Shown: positions 24,910 through 33,064 of the stretch, in pieces
Layout: each line of letters opens with the position of its first letter
How positions within the stretch are numbered: the first letter of the stretch is position 1
Origin: Exiguobacterium aestuarii
GTDB taxonomy: Bacteria; Bacillota; Bacilli; Exiguobacteriales; Exiguobacteriaceae
Assembly (NCBI RefSeq): GCF_020171655.1
Contig: NZ_JAIVAC010000001.1
Span: 868,001-932,000 of the forward strand
Direction of reading: 5' to 3'
DNA: 64,000 nt
The notes under the pieces: model-generated
What the model was told of the DNA's origin: nothing
Seen by the model: the letters and a program-made list of their open reading frames with translations, nothing else
Database searches by the model: none
Made by a program: the position numbers and the translations under genes

Positions 24910-24938
24910 TCACATCTCGAATGAGGTGTGGCTTTTTT
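24910..24938 (+). terminator. Terminator of tRNA-Ala
   Basis: CACATCTC pairs with GAGGTGTG (one G-T pair) around GAAT, then GC and six T residues. Confidence 0.85.
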
Positions 24939-25014
24939 ATTGGCATGATGCGATTCAACCCCTTTCTGAACGGGTAATGTTAGATAGACTTTTTCATATA
25001 AGGGGGAATTTTTG

Positions 25015-25347
25015 ATGGAACGCACATCTGTTGAAGAGACATTGACGAGCGTGATCGAATGCATGCGCGCTTGTAACCATTGTTTCTCAAAAAGTTTACA
25101 AGAAGAAGATTTACACATGTTCACTGAATGCATCCGATTGACACGTGAGTGTTCCGACATCTGTTCGCTCGCATTGAATGCCTTAGAAACAGATTCAGCC
25201 TTCTCTAAACCAATCGTCGCACTATGCGCCCAGGTCTGTGATACGTGTGCGGTTGAATGCGGACGCCATCAGCACGACCATTGTCAAGCCTGTGCCAAAG
25301 CATGTGAACGTTGTGCGGAAGCTTGCCGAACACTCGTTGCCGCTTGA
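25015..25347 (+). CDS. Four-helix bundle copper-binding protein (Csp-like, DUF326), 110 aa
   Basis: A Cys-rich helical protein with cysteines at helix-like spacing throughout: MRACNHCF, FTECIRLTRECSDICS, LCAQVCDTCAVECGRH, HCQACAKACERCAEACR. This pattern matches the Csp/DUF326 family, which stores many Cu(I) ions inside a four-helix bundle. ATG 25015 follows AGGGGG; a TTG just before is less likely. No Tat or Sec signal is present, so it is cytosolic (Csp3-like). No copper regulator lies beside it. Confidence 0.85.
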   Translation: MERTSVEETLTSVIECMRACNHCFSKSLQEEDLHMFTECIRLTRECSDICSLALNALETDSAFSKPIVALCAQVCDTCAVECGRHQHDHCQACAKACERCAEACRTLVAA

Positions 25348-25408
25348 GCACGACATTTGTCTAACTTTCTGTTAGACTTTTTTTATTGCAAAGGAAAGAA
25401 GGAAAACT

Positions 25409-25975
25409 ATGAGCCATACCATTCTCGCACTTGACGTGGAGACCGCTAACCGCGATAGCCGTAGCATCTGCTCACTCGGGTGGAGCATCCTGCAAAATGG
25501 AGAAGTCATCGAAACTGATCAACGACTCGTCAATCCAGAGGAAGACTTTGATATGGGGAACATACGGGTTCATGGCATTCGTCCGAGTGATGTATGGGAT
25601 GCCCCTGCGTTACCGGAAGTACTTGCCTCTCTTTACCCGATTTTACGAGAAGTCGACCTCGTCATCGCACATAACGCCTCTTTTGATATGGGGGCCTTAA
25701 GAAAGGCAATTGTGAAATATGATCTATTCGATTTCCCTACAATTGAGTACGGATGCACTGTCAAATTATCACGTAAACTGTATCCAGGACTCCCGAACCA
25801 CAAGTTGAACACGATGGCAGAATACTTGAACGTGCCGTTTATTCATCATGATGCCGCGGAAGACGCTCGCGTATGCGCTCTTCTCATGCGTGATATGATG
25901 CAGAAAACCGGCATTACAAGCCCAAGAGAGCTACATCGCTATACGTCCGTCAAAACAGGAACGCTCGCATATTAA
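25409..25975 (+). CDS. DEDDh 3'-5' exonuclease (DnaQ-like), 188 aa
   Basis: The exonuclease motifs are complete: ExoI ALDVETAN, ExoII IAHNASFDMGALRK, ExoIII HHDAAEDARVCA. The length fits a single-domain nuclease such as proofreading-type epsilon homologues or RNase T-like enzymes. ATG 25409 follows AAAGGAAGAAGG. The substrate is probably single-stranded DNA or RNA ends. It is monocistronic and ends in a strong terminator. Confidence 0.87.
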   Translation: MSHTILALDVETANRDSRSICSLGWSILQNGEVIETDQRLVNPEEDFDMGNIRVHGIRPSDVWDAPALPEVLASLYPILREVDLVIAHNASFDMGALRKAIVKYDLFDFPTIEYGCTVKLSRKLYPGLPNHKLNTMAEYLNVPFIHHDAAEDARVCALLMRDMMQKTGITSPRELHRYTSVKTGTLAY

Positions 25976-26006
25976 ACCGGTCATGCAATCATGACCGGTT
26001 ATTTTT
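25975..26006 (+). terminator. Terminator of the exonuclease gene
   Basis: A perfect 11-bp stem (AACCGGTCATG with CATGACCGGTT, loop CAAT) is followed by A and a T run. It touches the stop of the convergent glycosyltransferase gene. Confidence 0.88.
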
Positions 26007-27060
26007 TGAATATCCATCTTTTTTGGATATAATAACTGACGAAAAAGAGAAAGCTATCGACGATCACCTTTAAGATCACCTCTCCTTGTCTAAATAGGAG
26101 AAACAACAGATAAACGAGTAGTGCAGAAACGGCCATTTGTAGCACGACGAGACTAAAGTATTTTGGAAGGGACCGCCGCGCCTTCGAATCGAAGACTACT
26201 TTTCGATTAACGAGATAATTGAATAAAGAAGAAATGATTCGAGCGATGACCGTCGCAATGACGACATGAGCCGTGTCGAAGTATGGAGATAATAAATAAA
26301 TGAAGAGCGCATACATCCCGACGTCGACAAGGAACGAGGCGACAGACGATAGTGAATACATCAAAAACATCCGGTAAATTAAGATCGAGTCGAGAATCGG
26401 TCGGAAATGGGATGAGTCATTTTCATTCTTATAAACGGTCTGGATGGTCGTCTGTTGAATCGGGACCTGCAACCGTTTCGTGAACGTGAGCATGTTCATC
26501 TCGAACTCATATCGATTCCCCGGAATGTCAATCAATTGTCGCGCGTATCGTATCGGGATAGCACGTAGTCCTGTCTGAGTATCTCTTAACTTTAATCCAC
26601 TCCCGATCAACATGACGAGTCGTGTCGCCTGATTCCCAAACCGACTTCGGAGTGGAATCGCATCTCCACTGAAGTCACGGCACCCCATGATCAGATGATG
26701 CGGCTTACTCACTCCCTCCTCATACACATTGACGACATCCTCAGGTAAATGTTGCCCATCGGCGTCAACCGTGATGACACCTAATTTGTCAGGATAGGTC
26801 TCCGCAATATACTGCAATCCAGTCTTCAGAGCTGCCCCTTTTCCTTGATTCTGTTCGTGCGCTAGCACTTGATCAACAAATGATGCCACCTTTTCAAATA
26901 TGCCTACCGTCGACTCATCACTACCGTCATTGACCACAACGATGGTCGAAAACCCGCTCGCCCTCAACTTCTCCACGAGTGTGACGAGTGCCTCATCAGG
27001 GTTATAGGCCGGAATCAAGATTGTATACGCTTGACGTGTTTCCACTTCATGCATTTGCAT
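25999..27060 (-). CDS. Glycosyltransferase family 2 fused to a GtrA-like membrane domain, 353 aa
   Basis: The N-terminal GT2 domain (about 10-215) has the fold start ILIPAYNPDEAL, the VVNDGSD strand, the DXD-like VDADGQH and acceptor segment GNQATRLV. A GtrA-like domain (about 230-350) with four membrane helices and the NYLVNRKVVF motif follows. The enzyme would transfer sugar to polyprenyl phosphate, with GtrA flipping it for surface glycosylation. ATG 27060 follows GGAGGGGTGG. No other glycosylation gene is adjacent. Confidence 0.87.
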   Translation of the reverse strand: MQMHEVETRQAYTILIPAYNPDEALVTLVEKLRASGFSTIVVVNDGSDESTVGIFEKVASFVDQVLAHEQNQGKGAALKTGLQYIAETYPDKLGVITVDADGQHLPEDVVNVYEEGVSKPHHLIMGCRDFSGDAIPLRSRFGNQATRLVMLIGSGLKLRDTQTGLRAIPIRYARQLIDIPGNRYEFEMNMLTFTKRLQVPIQQTTIQTVYKNENDSSHFRPILDSILIYRMFLMYSLSSVASFLVDVGMYALFIYLLSPYFDTAHVVIATVIARIISSLFNYLVNRKVVFDSKARRSLPKYFSLVVLQMAVSALLVYLLFLLFRQGEVILKVIVDSFLFFVSYYIQKRWIFKK

Positions 27061-27114
27061 CGCCACCCCTCCTCTCCTTTCCTCTATACCCGAAGCGACG
27101 ACCTCACATTCCCA

Positions 27115-27146
27115 TAAAAAAAGCATCAGTCCTGTGACTGATGCAT
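27115..27146 (-). terminator. Terminator of the CaCA exchanger gene
   Basis: GCATCAGT and ACTGATGC form an 8-bp stem (27123-27144), with eight T residues following on the minus strand. Confidence 0.88.
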
Positions 27147-27150
27147 GAAC

Positions 27151-28140
27151 TCATCCGATAAAAATCAAGTAGGAAGAAACAAAGTAAACGACAACGACGA
27201 GAAGCGAAGGAATGACGTAACGTACCTTCGACGTGACATTTTGTCGGAGAACGCTATACATAACGAGAATCGATAGAATCGTAATCCCGACCGCCGACAC
27301 AAGATGTGAAGTCGATACGTCTGCCAAAATCGAACCATTACGATAGAAGACGTCCGACATGGCGATAATGAGCATGTTAAAGATGTTACTTCCGAGAATC
27401 GAACCGAATGCCAAGTTGACGTTTCGAAGCTTGAGCGCCATAAACACGGCGACTGCCTCAGGTAATGATGTCGATGCGGCAATCAAAAAGCTCCCGACGA
27501 AACTAGAACCGAGTCCCGTGACGACGGCGATTTGATCTCCTGTGATGGAGAGTGCCGTTCCGGCTGCCATGATGACGACAGCAGCAATTAGAAACCCGAA
27601 TCCAGCTCGTTTCAACGTGATGTCTTCATACTTACTGACAACGACCTCTTCTTCCACTTCATGCTCAGCGACCGGCTCTTTCGGTTGCTTCCCGATATAG
27701 TAAATTCCAATCCCGTATAGAAGGGCAATTAAAAGTGCGTCAACACCGATTCCGATAAACGTCATATCGACTCGGACAATCAAGGCGATCAATGTCGTCA
27801 CGGTCAAGAGTAAACCAAGTCCTGCCGTGTATAGATGATCACGGCTCGCATAGTTAAAGAGTTGCTTTTGACGGAAATACAAATCGAACATCGCTAAAAT
27901 AAAAATATTGAACAAGTTAGACCCGAGCATGTTTCCGATAGCGATGTCCGGGTTGTCAATCATGACCGCTGATATACTCGTCGTCACTTCAGGTAGTGAC
28001 GTCGCTCCTGCCAACAAAACGGTACCGACGAGCATCCCGCCCATTTTTGACTTTTCCGTCATGACATCGGCGTATGTGGACAACTTGATTGCGGCATAGA
28101 CCGTGATGGCCGCAGCTAATAAGAAATAAACAAATACCAT
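27151..28140 (-). CDS. CaCA-family cation antiporter (YrbG/CaxA-like), likely Mn2+/Ca2+ exporter
   Basis: A 329-aa membrane protein with about ten helices and two inverted repeats. The alpha-1 repeat reads GATSLPEVTTSISAV with GNMLGSNLFNIFILA; alpha-2 reads STSLPEAVAVFMAL with GSILGSNIFNMLIIA. These bind the cation. A charged loop rich in Glu joins the halves. ATG 28140 follows AAGGAGG; the longer frame runs back through the leader. A yybP-ykoY (Mn2+) riboswitch precedes it, so manganese export is the likely role, though CaCA proteins are usually annotated as calcium exchangers. Confidence 0.85.
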   Translation of the reverse strand: MVFVYFLLAAAITVYAAIKLSTYADVMTEKSKMGGMLVGTVLLAGATSLPEVTTSISAVMIDNPDIAIGNMLGSNLFNIFILAMFDLYFRQKQLFNYASRDHLYTAGLGLLLTVTTLIALIVRVDMTFIGIGVDALLIALLYGIGIYYIGKQPKEPVAEHEVEEEVVVSKYEDITLKRAGFGFLIAAVVIMAAGTALSITGDQIAVVTGLGSSFVGSFLIAASTSLPEAVAVFMALKLRNVNLAFGSILGSNIFNMLIIAMSDVFYRNGSILADVSTSHLVSAVGITILSILVMYSVLRQNVTSKVRYVIPSLLVVVVYFVSSYLIFIG

Positions 28141-28162
28141 TTTTTCTCCTCCTTGGGTAAAC

Positions 28163-28209
28163 AAAAAAGACCTTTTTATGGACGACAAAAACGCCCATAA
28201 AAAGGTCTT
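28163..28209 (-). terminator. Expression-platform terminator of the yybP-ykoY riboswitch
   Basis: A perfect 15-bp stem (28167-28181 with 28195-28209) is followed on the minus strand by a T run. Its 5' arm includes the 3' strand of aptamer helix P1 (AAGACCTTTTTAT), so ligand binding and termination exclude each other. Confidence 0.9.
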
Positions 28210-28299
28210 GCGGACTTGTAAAAGCTCGATGGACCGAGTGCATGCACACTGTAATGACGACCCACCGACCACGTGCGTGGTCGCTACTCCCCTTTTTAT
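28197..28299 (-). ncRNA. yybP-ykoY manganese riboswitch
   Basis: Read on the minus strand: ATAAAAAGGGGAGTAGCG opens helix P1 and the conserved GGGGAGTAGC, a hairpin ACCACGCACGTGGT follows, then GTCGTCATTAC, and finally TCCGCAAGACCTTTTTAT closing P1. These are the hallmarks of the yybP-ykoY family, which senses Mn2+ and turns genes on. Confidence 0.93.
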
Positions 28300-28309
28300 C
28301 TTCCTCTTG

Positions 28310-28338
28310 ACTATAGCATGAACCTATCTAGTTGACAA
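28310..28338 (-). promoter_or_regulatory. Promoter of the manganese riboswitch unit
   Basis: TTGTCA (28333-28338) and TATAGT (28310-28315) are spaced by 17 bases on the minus strand; the -35 lies in the 3' end of the HD hydrolase gene. Confidence 0.65.
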
Positions 28339-29176
28339 TCGAGCGACGCATGAGCGCAACAAAATCCGATGCGTCCATAGCAGTCCGATAACCAAGTTCT
28401 TGCAACGCTGCTAACTGCGGAGCTAGCATCGGATAAGTCCAACCCGCTCGCTCTAGTTGCTGTCGAAACGCCTCATTCTCCTCGTCCTCTACAGCATTAC
28501 GAGCAACAATTTCCTTTAATTCATATGCGGTTTGACAGAGTGGTGCCACTTCTTGGACCCATTCATCTTCTATGAAACAGGTTAGGATAGATTCAAATAG
28601 TCTCAATACTTTCTCATTTTTTACATTCTTTTCACCATAAAACAAAGAATTAAGTTCCTGCTCATACAAGCCAATCAAATCCGTCGAACTACGAAACGGT
28701 TCGAATGCATGTAACAACTGATGGTAGTACCAAGACTGATCTCGCATCGGACGTTTGAAACGTTGCCACACCGTCATCCCTTCCATCTCTAAATCATAAC
28801 GTATGGAACGTAGATTATGTAGCTTATCCGCTACGAGGAGTGCGACCTCATCGAATTGTAACGATGAGATGTGCTCAAGAGTCATCTGTTTTCGTTGTTC
28901 CCACGTCTGTTCACGGTTCTTCTCAGAAACGGCGAGTACAAGGCGTAATACGTCCGGACCGAATCTAGCTAAGATTTCTTGAGGATCCGTTTTCGAATCC
29001 TCAATTAAATCGTGTAAGAGTCCAGCTGCAACGACCGTTGGTGGTTGGTGATCCGTCTCGAGCAACAGTGCTACAGAAAACGGGTGTGACAAATATGGAA
29101 TCGATGACCCTTTCCGGTGCTGCCCTCCATGACGAATCGATGAAAAGCGAAGCGCTTCTTCTACAAGCGGGTTCAT
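28328..29176 (-). CDS. HD-domain (SpoT/MESH1-like) phosphohydrolase, 282 aa
   Basis: The N-terminal HD domain (about 1-160) has the family residues: the GGQHRKGSSIPYLSHPF start, HDLIED, and the VADKLHNLRSI motif seen in RelA/SpoT hydrolase domains. No synthetase domain is attached. The C-terminal half (about 165-282) is helical and unrecognised. It may hydrolyse (p)ppGpp or another nucleotide; this is inferred from motif order. ATG 29176 follows AAGAAGGGGG. Single gene. Confidence 0.8.
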   Translation of the reverse strand: MNPLVEEALRFSSIRHGGQHRKGSSIPYLSHPFSVALLLETDHQPPTVVAAGLLHDLIEDSKTDPQEILARFGPDVLRLVLAVSEKNREQTWEQRKQMTLEHISSLQFDEVALLVADKLHNLRSIRYDLEMEGMTVWQRFKRPMRDQSWYYHQLLHAFEPFRSSTDLIGLYEQELNSLFYGEKNVKNEKVLRLFESILTCFIEDEWVQEVAPLCQTAYELKEIVARNAVEDEENEAFRQQLERAGWTYPMLAPQLAALQELGYRTAMDASDFVALMRRSIVN

Positions 29177-29275
29177 GTCAATTCCCCCTTCTTCCGGATG
29201 AAAACTCTTCTATTACTTACCCGGAATTAGGCATAAATAACCTAAATTCTTTCTATAATTAGGTATATAGTCTTA

Positions 29276-29980
29276 TCACTCTTCGTAAATCATTTTCTTC
29301 GTCATTCCGCCATCGACGACGAGATTGTGACCGTTTACGAAGTCATTGTTTCGGTCAATCAAATACCGTACCGCTCGGACAATGTCAGCCGGTTCGCCGA
29401 CACGGCCAGAAGGATGCTGACGATGGTCGACTTCTCGTAACGCTTCGTCTGATGTATGAATCCAGCCCGGGCTAATCGCATTCACAGTTATCGGTCGATC
29501 ACTCAATGAAATGGCAAGTGAATGGGTCAAACCGACAATTCCACCTTTAGAAGCCCCATACGCATCCCAGTGCGGTTCGTTTTGCATAGCACGTGTCGAA
29601 GCCATATTGACGATGCGACCATATGACTCATCTTTGTTCAATTCCAAAAAGTATTTCGCACAAGTAAACGTTCCTACTAAATTGACGTCGATGACTCGTT
29701 TGAACGTATCGATTTCAAGTTCGTCAATCGGTTTGACGAGAGAGGCAATCCCCCCGTTGTTAATCAATACATGAGCATGTCCAAAACGTGACTTTATGTC
29801 TTCGAATACACCCTGTAGCGCTTCCGTCTTGCCAAGGTCAACTTGGTAAAAGGACACCCCTTTTATATTCGGATCTTCACCAATGTCCAAGCCAACAACT
29901 TCATATTGATTTACGAACGCATTAGCGAGCGCGTAGCCAATCCCTTGCGTGACACCTGTAATGATCATAATATCTTTCAT
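29276..29980 (-). CDS. Short-chain dehydrogenase/reductase (SDR), 234 aa
   Basis: A classical SDR. The cofactor motif is TGVTQGIGYA (TGxxxGIG), LINNGGIAS is the NNAG-type strand, the catalytic Ser lies in MASTRAMQ, and Tyr-Lys in YGASKGG. Substrate unknown; similar to glucose/ribitol-type or 3-oxoacyl reductases. ATG 29980 follows AGGAGGGATG; the frame extends upstream into glpP without a site. It lies 40 bases after glpP and is probably in the same unit. Confidence 0.85.
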   Translation of the reverse strand: MKDIMIITGVTQGIGYALANAFVNQYEVVGLDIGEDPNIKGVSFYQVDLGKTEALQGVFEDIKSRFGHAHVLINNGGIASLVKPIDELEIDTFKRVIDVNLVGTFTCAKYFLELNKDESYGRIVNMASTRAMQNEPHWDAYGASKGGIVGLTHSLAISLSDRPITVNAISPGWIHTSDEALREVDHRQHPSGRVGEPADIVRAVRYLIDRNNDFVNGHNLVVDGGMTKKMIYEE

Positions 29981-30020
29981 CTGTTCATCCCTCCTAGAAG
30001 AGTGTATACCCGAATGTGGC

Positions 30021-30566
30021 TTACTCAGTCCACAGTTTACGATTTGAGGTCGTGATGACACTTGCCCCAGCGGCAAGGGCTGCATCCACTTCTTCCGTCG
30101 TCTCAATCAACCCTCCTGCAAATACAGGTATACCTGTTCTCTCCTGTACTCGTCGGATATACTTCGGAACGATTCCAGGTAGGACCTCGATGTAGTCTGG
30201 TTTTGATCGTTCAATATGCTTGATGCTCTTTTCCAATGATGTCGAGTCAATTAAAAACAAGCGTTGCACCGTCAACACATGATTTTGTTTTGCCCGTACA
30301 ATCACGTTCCCTTTCGTCGAGATGACTCCAAACGGTCGATACGTTTGACAGACATACTCAGTTGCAAATTCATCCGCTTTCATTCCTTGGATTAGGTCCA
30401 TATGAATAAAGACTTTTTTCTGATGCTTTTCTAATAATTTGAAGATAGGTTCTAATCGACTCATATGAATTTCAAGTAAGACTCCTACTTCAAGTTCACT
30501 CGATAAAAATCGTTCTAAATCGCGCATATCTCGAATCGCCGGCAAGATTGATTGACCCTGTATCAT
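30021..30566 (-). CDS. glpP: Glycerol-3-phosphate responsive antiterminator GlpP
   Basis: A 181-aa antiterminator with a TIM-barrel-like fold. Segments LPAIRDMRDLERFL, VFIHMDLIQGMKADE, TYRPFGVISTKGNVI, RLFLIDSTSLEKS, and PDYIEVLPGIVPKYI with PVFAGGLI are family-typical. In Bacillus GlpP binds glycerol-3-phosphate and leader mRNA to let transcription of glpFK and glpD proceed. ATG 30566 follows CAGGGGGAA. No glp gene is adjacent; an SDR gene follows instead. Confidence 0.88.
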   Translation of the reverse strand: MIQGQSILPAIRDMRDLERFLSSELEVGVLLEIHMSRLEPIFKLLEKHQKKVFIHMDLIQGMKADEFATEYVCQTYRPFGVISTKGNVIVRAKQNHVLTVQRLFLIDSTSLEKSIKHIERSKPDYIEVLPGIVPKYIRRVQERTGIPVFAGGLIETTEEVDAALAAGASVITTSNRKLWTE

Positions 30567-30681
30567 CCGATATTCCCCCTGTCTACTTTTCATTATGCCG
30601 ACAGCTATTTTCATAAATCAAGGTTTACTCATTCAATATAGCGGGAAAGTAATATTAACTTGTGTAGAGGGGGATTTTAGC

Positions 30682-31107
30682 ATGGTCAATGAAGTCACTG
30701 TAAAAGTTGAGACACCGACACCGGAGCAACATCAGTCGTTGCGGGTGAAGGCGGGGATGCCTCGACGCTCAGATGAAAGTACGGTCAAAGGGCTTAAGAA
30801 CACGCTATTTGGCGTCTGTTTATATTTAGGTGATGAGATTGTCGGGATGGGGCGTGTCGTTGGGGACGGCGGAATGGTCTTTCATCTAGTCGACATCGTC
30901 GTCGATCCAGAATGCCAAGGACTAGGTCTTGGTAAATTAATCATGGAAAATTTAATGGAGTGGATTCTAAAAGAGGCAGATGAGACGGCCATTATCAGTC
31001 TGATTGCCGATATTCCTGCTGATGGCTTGTATCGTCAATTCGGCTTTGATTATTCACGGCCAGAATCAGTCGGTATGGAGTATCAATGGAATCAACTAGA
31101 AAGTTAA
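30682..31107 (+). CDS. GNAT-family N-acetyltransferase, 141 aa
   Basis: A small GNAT enzyme. The acetyl-CoA loop is seen in VVDPECQGLGLGKLIM (Q-x-x-G-x-G) after the LVDIVVDP strand. ATG 30682 follows AGAGGGGG; the frame opens earlier without a site. The acceptor is unknown. It precedes the CPA2 antiporter gene by 25 bases and is likely co-transcribed with it. Confidence 0.85.
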   Translation: MVNEVTVKVETPTPEQHQSLRVKAGMPRRSDESTVKGLKNTLFGVCLYLGDEIVGMGRVVGDGGMVFHLVDIVVDPECQGLGLGKLIMENLMEWILKEADETAIISLIADIPADGLYRQFGFDYSRPESVGMEYQWNQLES

Positions 31108-31132
31108 CACACTTCTACAAAGGAGATGACTT

Positions 31133-32302
31133 ATGGATGGATTGAACATCATCGTGTTGCTTGGACTGGCGCTCACGCTTATCTCCGTCTTCAGTCTCCT
31201 GATTGAACGCCTATACTTTCCAAGTATTTTAGCGTTTATCGCCATCGGAGTTGGGGTCGGTTTTTTCTGGGATGGAAACGAAGTATTTAAAATTGCTGGT
31301 GAAATCGGAATCATCCTTTTATTTTTCCTTCTCGGGTTAAAGTTTCCGTTACGCGAATTATGGAAGCGCATGCGAAAAGTATGGAAAGCAGGCGTATTAG
31401 ACATCGTCCTATCGTTCGGCGTCTCATTCGGAATCGCCTTACTGTTTGGATTGGACTTTCCGCGTGCCTTCTTAATTGGTGCCGTTCTATACGCAACGAG
31501 CTCTTCGATTTCAGCGAAACTACTTGAGCGCCACTCCGAAAAACATGAAGATATTAAAGAATTCGTCCTTGCTCTACTTATTTTTGAAGATATATTCGCA
31601 CCACTGTTATTGACGATTGCGCCATTCATCATTCAAGAGGAACCGGTCGCCATGACAGATATCGGGAAAGTATTCGCAGGATTTCTGATTTTCGGGGTAT
31701 TATTGTTTATCGGATCGAGCTTTGTGTCGAAACAACAGAAGTTCTCGAAACACCTCTTACGTCAGGATGATGCGAGTATCGGGCTCATCGGACTCATTCT
31801 ATTCTTCGCCGGAATCGGTATGGTATTTGGTCTATCTGAGATTTTAGGAGCCTTTATTGCCGGAATCATGCTTGCGGATATCCATGACGTTCGTCCGCTC
31901 AAACGTTTGACGGTACCCGTTCGTGACTTGTTTCTCCCAATCTTCTTTATTTCATTCGGAATTTCAATCAACTTGGAAAAAGGTGTCATCGTTAACACCT
32001 TATTCTTTGTATTGATTGTTTGGGGGGTCTTGTCGAAGTGGATTGTCGGTCGCGTTGGAGGAAGAATTTACGGGTTATCTCGCGTCCAGGCGAATGAGGC
32101 TGGGTTTTCTCTCGCTCCACGTGGTGAGTTCTCGATTTTGTTTACCGCCCTCTCAAACGGAGCAATCAACTTGTTTGTCGGTCTTTATATTTTCGTGTCA
32201 GCCATTGTGGGAATCATTTTATTCCGATTCTCGGAATACTTGGCCGAAAAGACAGAAAAGACGCTCACAAAAGTATTACCAGAAAAGAAAAACGAAGAGT
32301 GA
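31133..32302 (+). CDS. CPA2-family cation:proton antiporter (Kef/NapA-like), 389 aa
   Basis: A membrane protein with about 12 helices. The segments FFLLGLKFPLRELWKRMRKVW, ATSSSISAKLLER, EDIFAPLLL and GAFIAGIMLADI are typical of the NhaA/KefB core with the ion-binding acidic residues. No TrkA-N or other regulatory domain follows, so it is a short NapA-like form that probably exports Na+ or K+ for H+. ATG 31133 follows AAAGGAGATG. Confidence 0.87.
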   Translation: MDGLNIIVLLGLALTLISVFSLLIERLYFPSILAFIAIGVGVGFFWDGNEVFKIAGEIGIILLFFLLGLKFPLRELWKRMRKVWKAGVLDIVLSFGVSFGIALLFGLDFPRAFLIGAVLYATSSSISAKLLERHSEKHEDIKEFVLALLIFEDIFAPLLLTIAPFIIQEEPVAMTDIGKVFAGFLIFGVLLFIGSSFVSKQQKFSKHLLRQDDASIGLIGLILFFAGIGMVFGLSEILGAFIAGIMLADIHDVRPLKRLTVPVRDLFLPIFFISFGISINLEKGVIVNTLFFVLIVWGVLSKWIVGRVGGRIYGLSRVQANEAGFSLAPRGEFSILFTALSNGAINLFVGLYIFVSAIVGIILFRFSEYLAEKTEKTLTKVLPEKKNEE

Positions 32303-32336
32303 ACAGGCGAACCGAATTTTCGGTCCGCCTGTTTTA
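32302..32336 (+). terminator. Terminator of the CPA2 antiporter gene
   Basis: A 15-bp stem with one mismatch (32302-32316 with 32319-32333) and a short T run overlaps the stop codon. Confidence 0.8.
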
Positions 32337-32353
32337 TCGTCTCATTTATTCAT

Positions 32354-32974
32354 TCATTCTTTTACTGCCTTTTTAGCATGTCGCTTTTTTCGCCAGATGA
32401 GGTATCCGATTAACCCAACGAGCAACAGAGCGTAAATCGTATAAGAATAGGCATCTAGATAGGCAAGTATATCTTGCCAGTTCTCACCGACTTTCATTCC
32501 GATCAAGACCAAGATTGTGTTCCAAATCGCTGTTCCGGCAGTACTGAGGAGCAAAAACTTTAAGAATGGCATATTCGACATACCTGCCGGGATTGAGATG
32601 AGACTTCGAACGACCGGCATCAATCGCCCAAAGAAGACCATCCACCCTCCGTATCGATCGAACCAGGCATCTGCTTTTTTGACATCGTTAATATCAAGCC
32701 GAATCCACTTTCCATATTTCTTCGTCCACTTTTCAATTTGCTCAACATCAAATAACAAACCTAGTCCGTATAATAAGACTGCTCCTAATATGGCTCCAAC
32801 TGTCGATGCCACGATGACGAGCATGATGGACAAGTTCGTCTTTACAGCAAAAAAACCACCAAAGAGTAATACGACTTCAGAAGGGATTGGCGGAAAAACG
32901 TTCTCAATGAAGATCATGAACGCAATTCCTATGTATCCGTACTGTTCAATAATCGAAATCATCCAATCACTCAT
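32354..32974 (-). CDS. DedA/SNARE-associated family membrane protein, 206 aa
   Basis: A DedA protein with the conserved acidic segments IENVFPPIPSEVVLLFGG and FGRLMPVVRSLISIPAGMSNMP. These proteins act as undecaprenyl phosphate or phospholipid translocases or support membrane homeostasis. ATG 32974 follows GGAGGCATC; an upstream ATG at 32995 has no site. Single gene convergent with the antiporter. Confidence 0.88.
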   Translation of the reverse strand: MSDWMISIIEQYGYIGIAFMIFIENVFPPIPSEVVLLFGGFFAVKTNLSIMLVIVASTVGAILGAVLLYGLGLLFDVEQIEKWTKKYGKWIRLDINDVKKADAWFDRYGGWMVFFGRLMPVVRSLISIPAGMSNMPFLKFLLLSTAGTAIWNTILVLIGMKVGENWQDILAYLDAYSYTIYALLLVGLIGYLIWRKKRHAKKAVKE

Positions 32975-33064
32975 TATTGATGCCTCCATTCCCACACATT
33001 ATACCCATACTTTCTAATCGATAACCGTTGAGACATGCTACACTTATGAAAAAAGGAGTTGATT

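Noticed and set aside
28250-28284. GACCACGCACGTGGTC palindrome as a protein operator
   Set aside because: It is one helix of the yybP-ykoY riboswitch aptamer, so RNA structure explains it.
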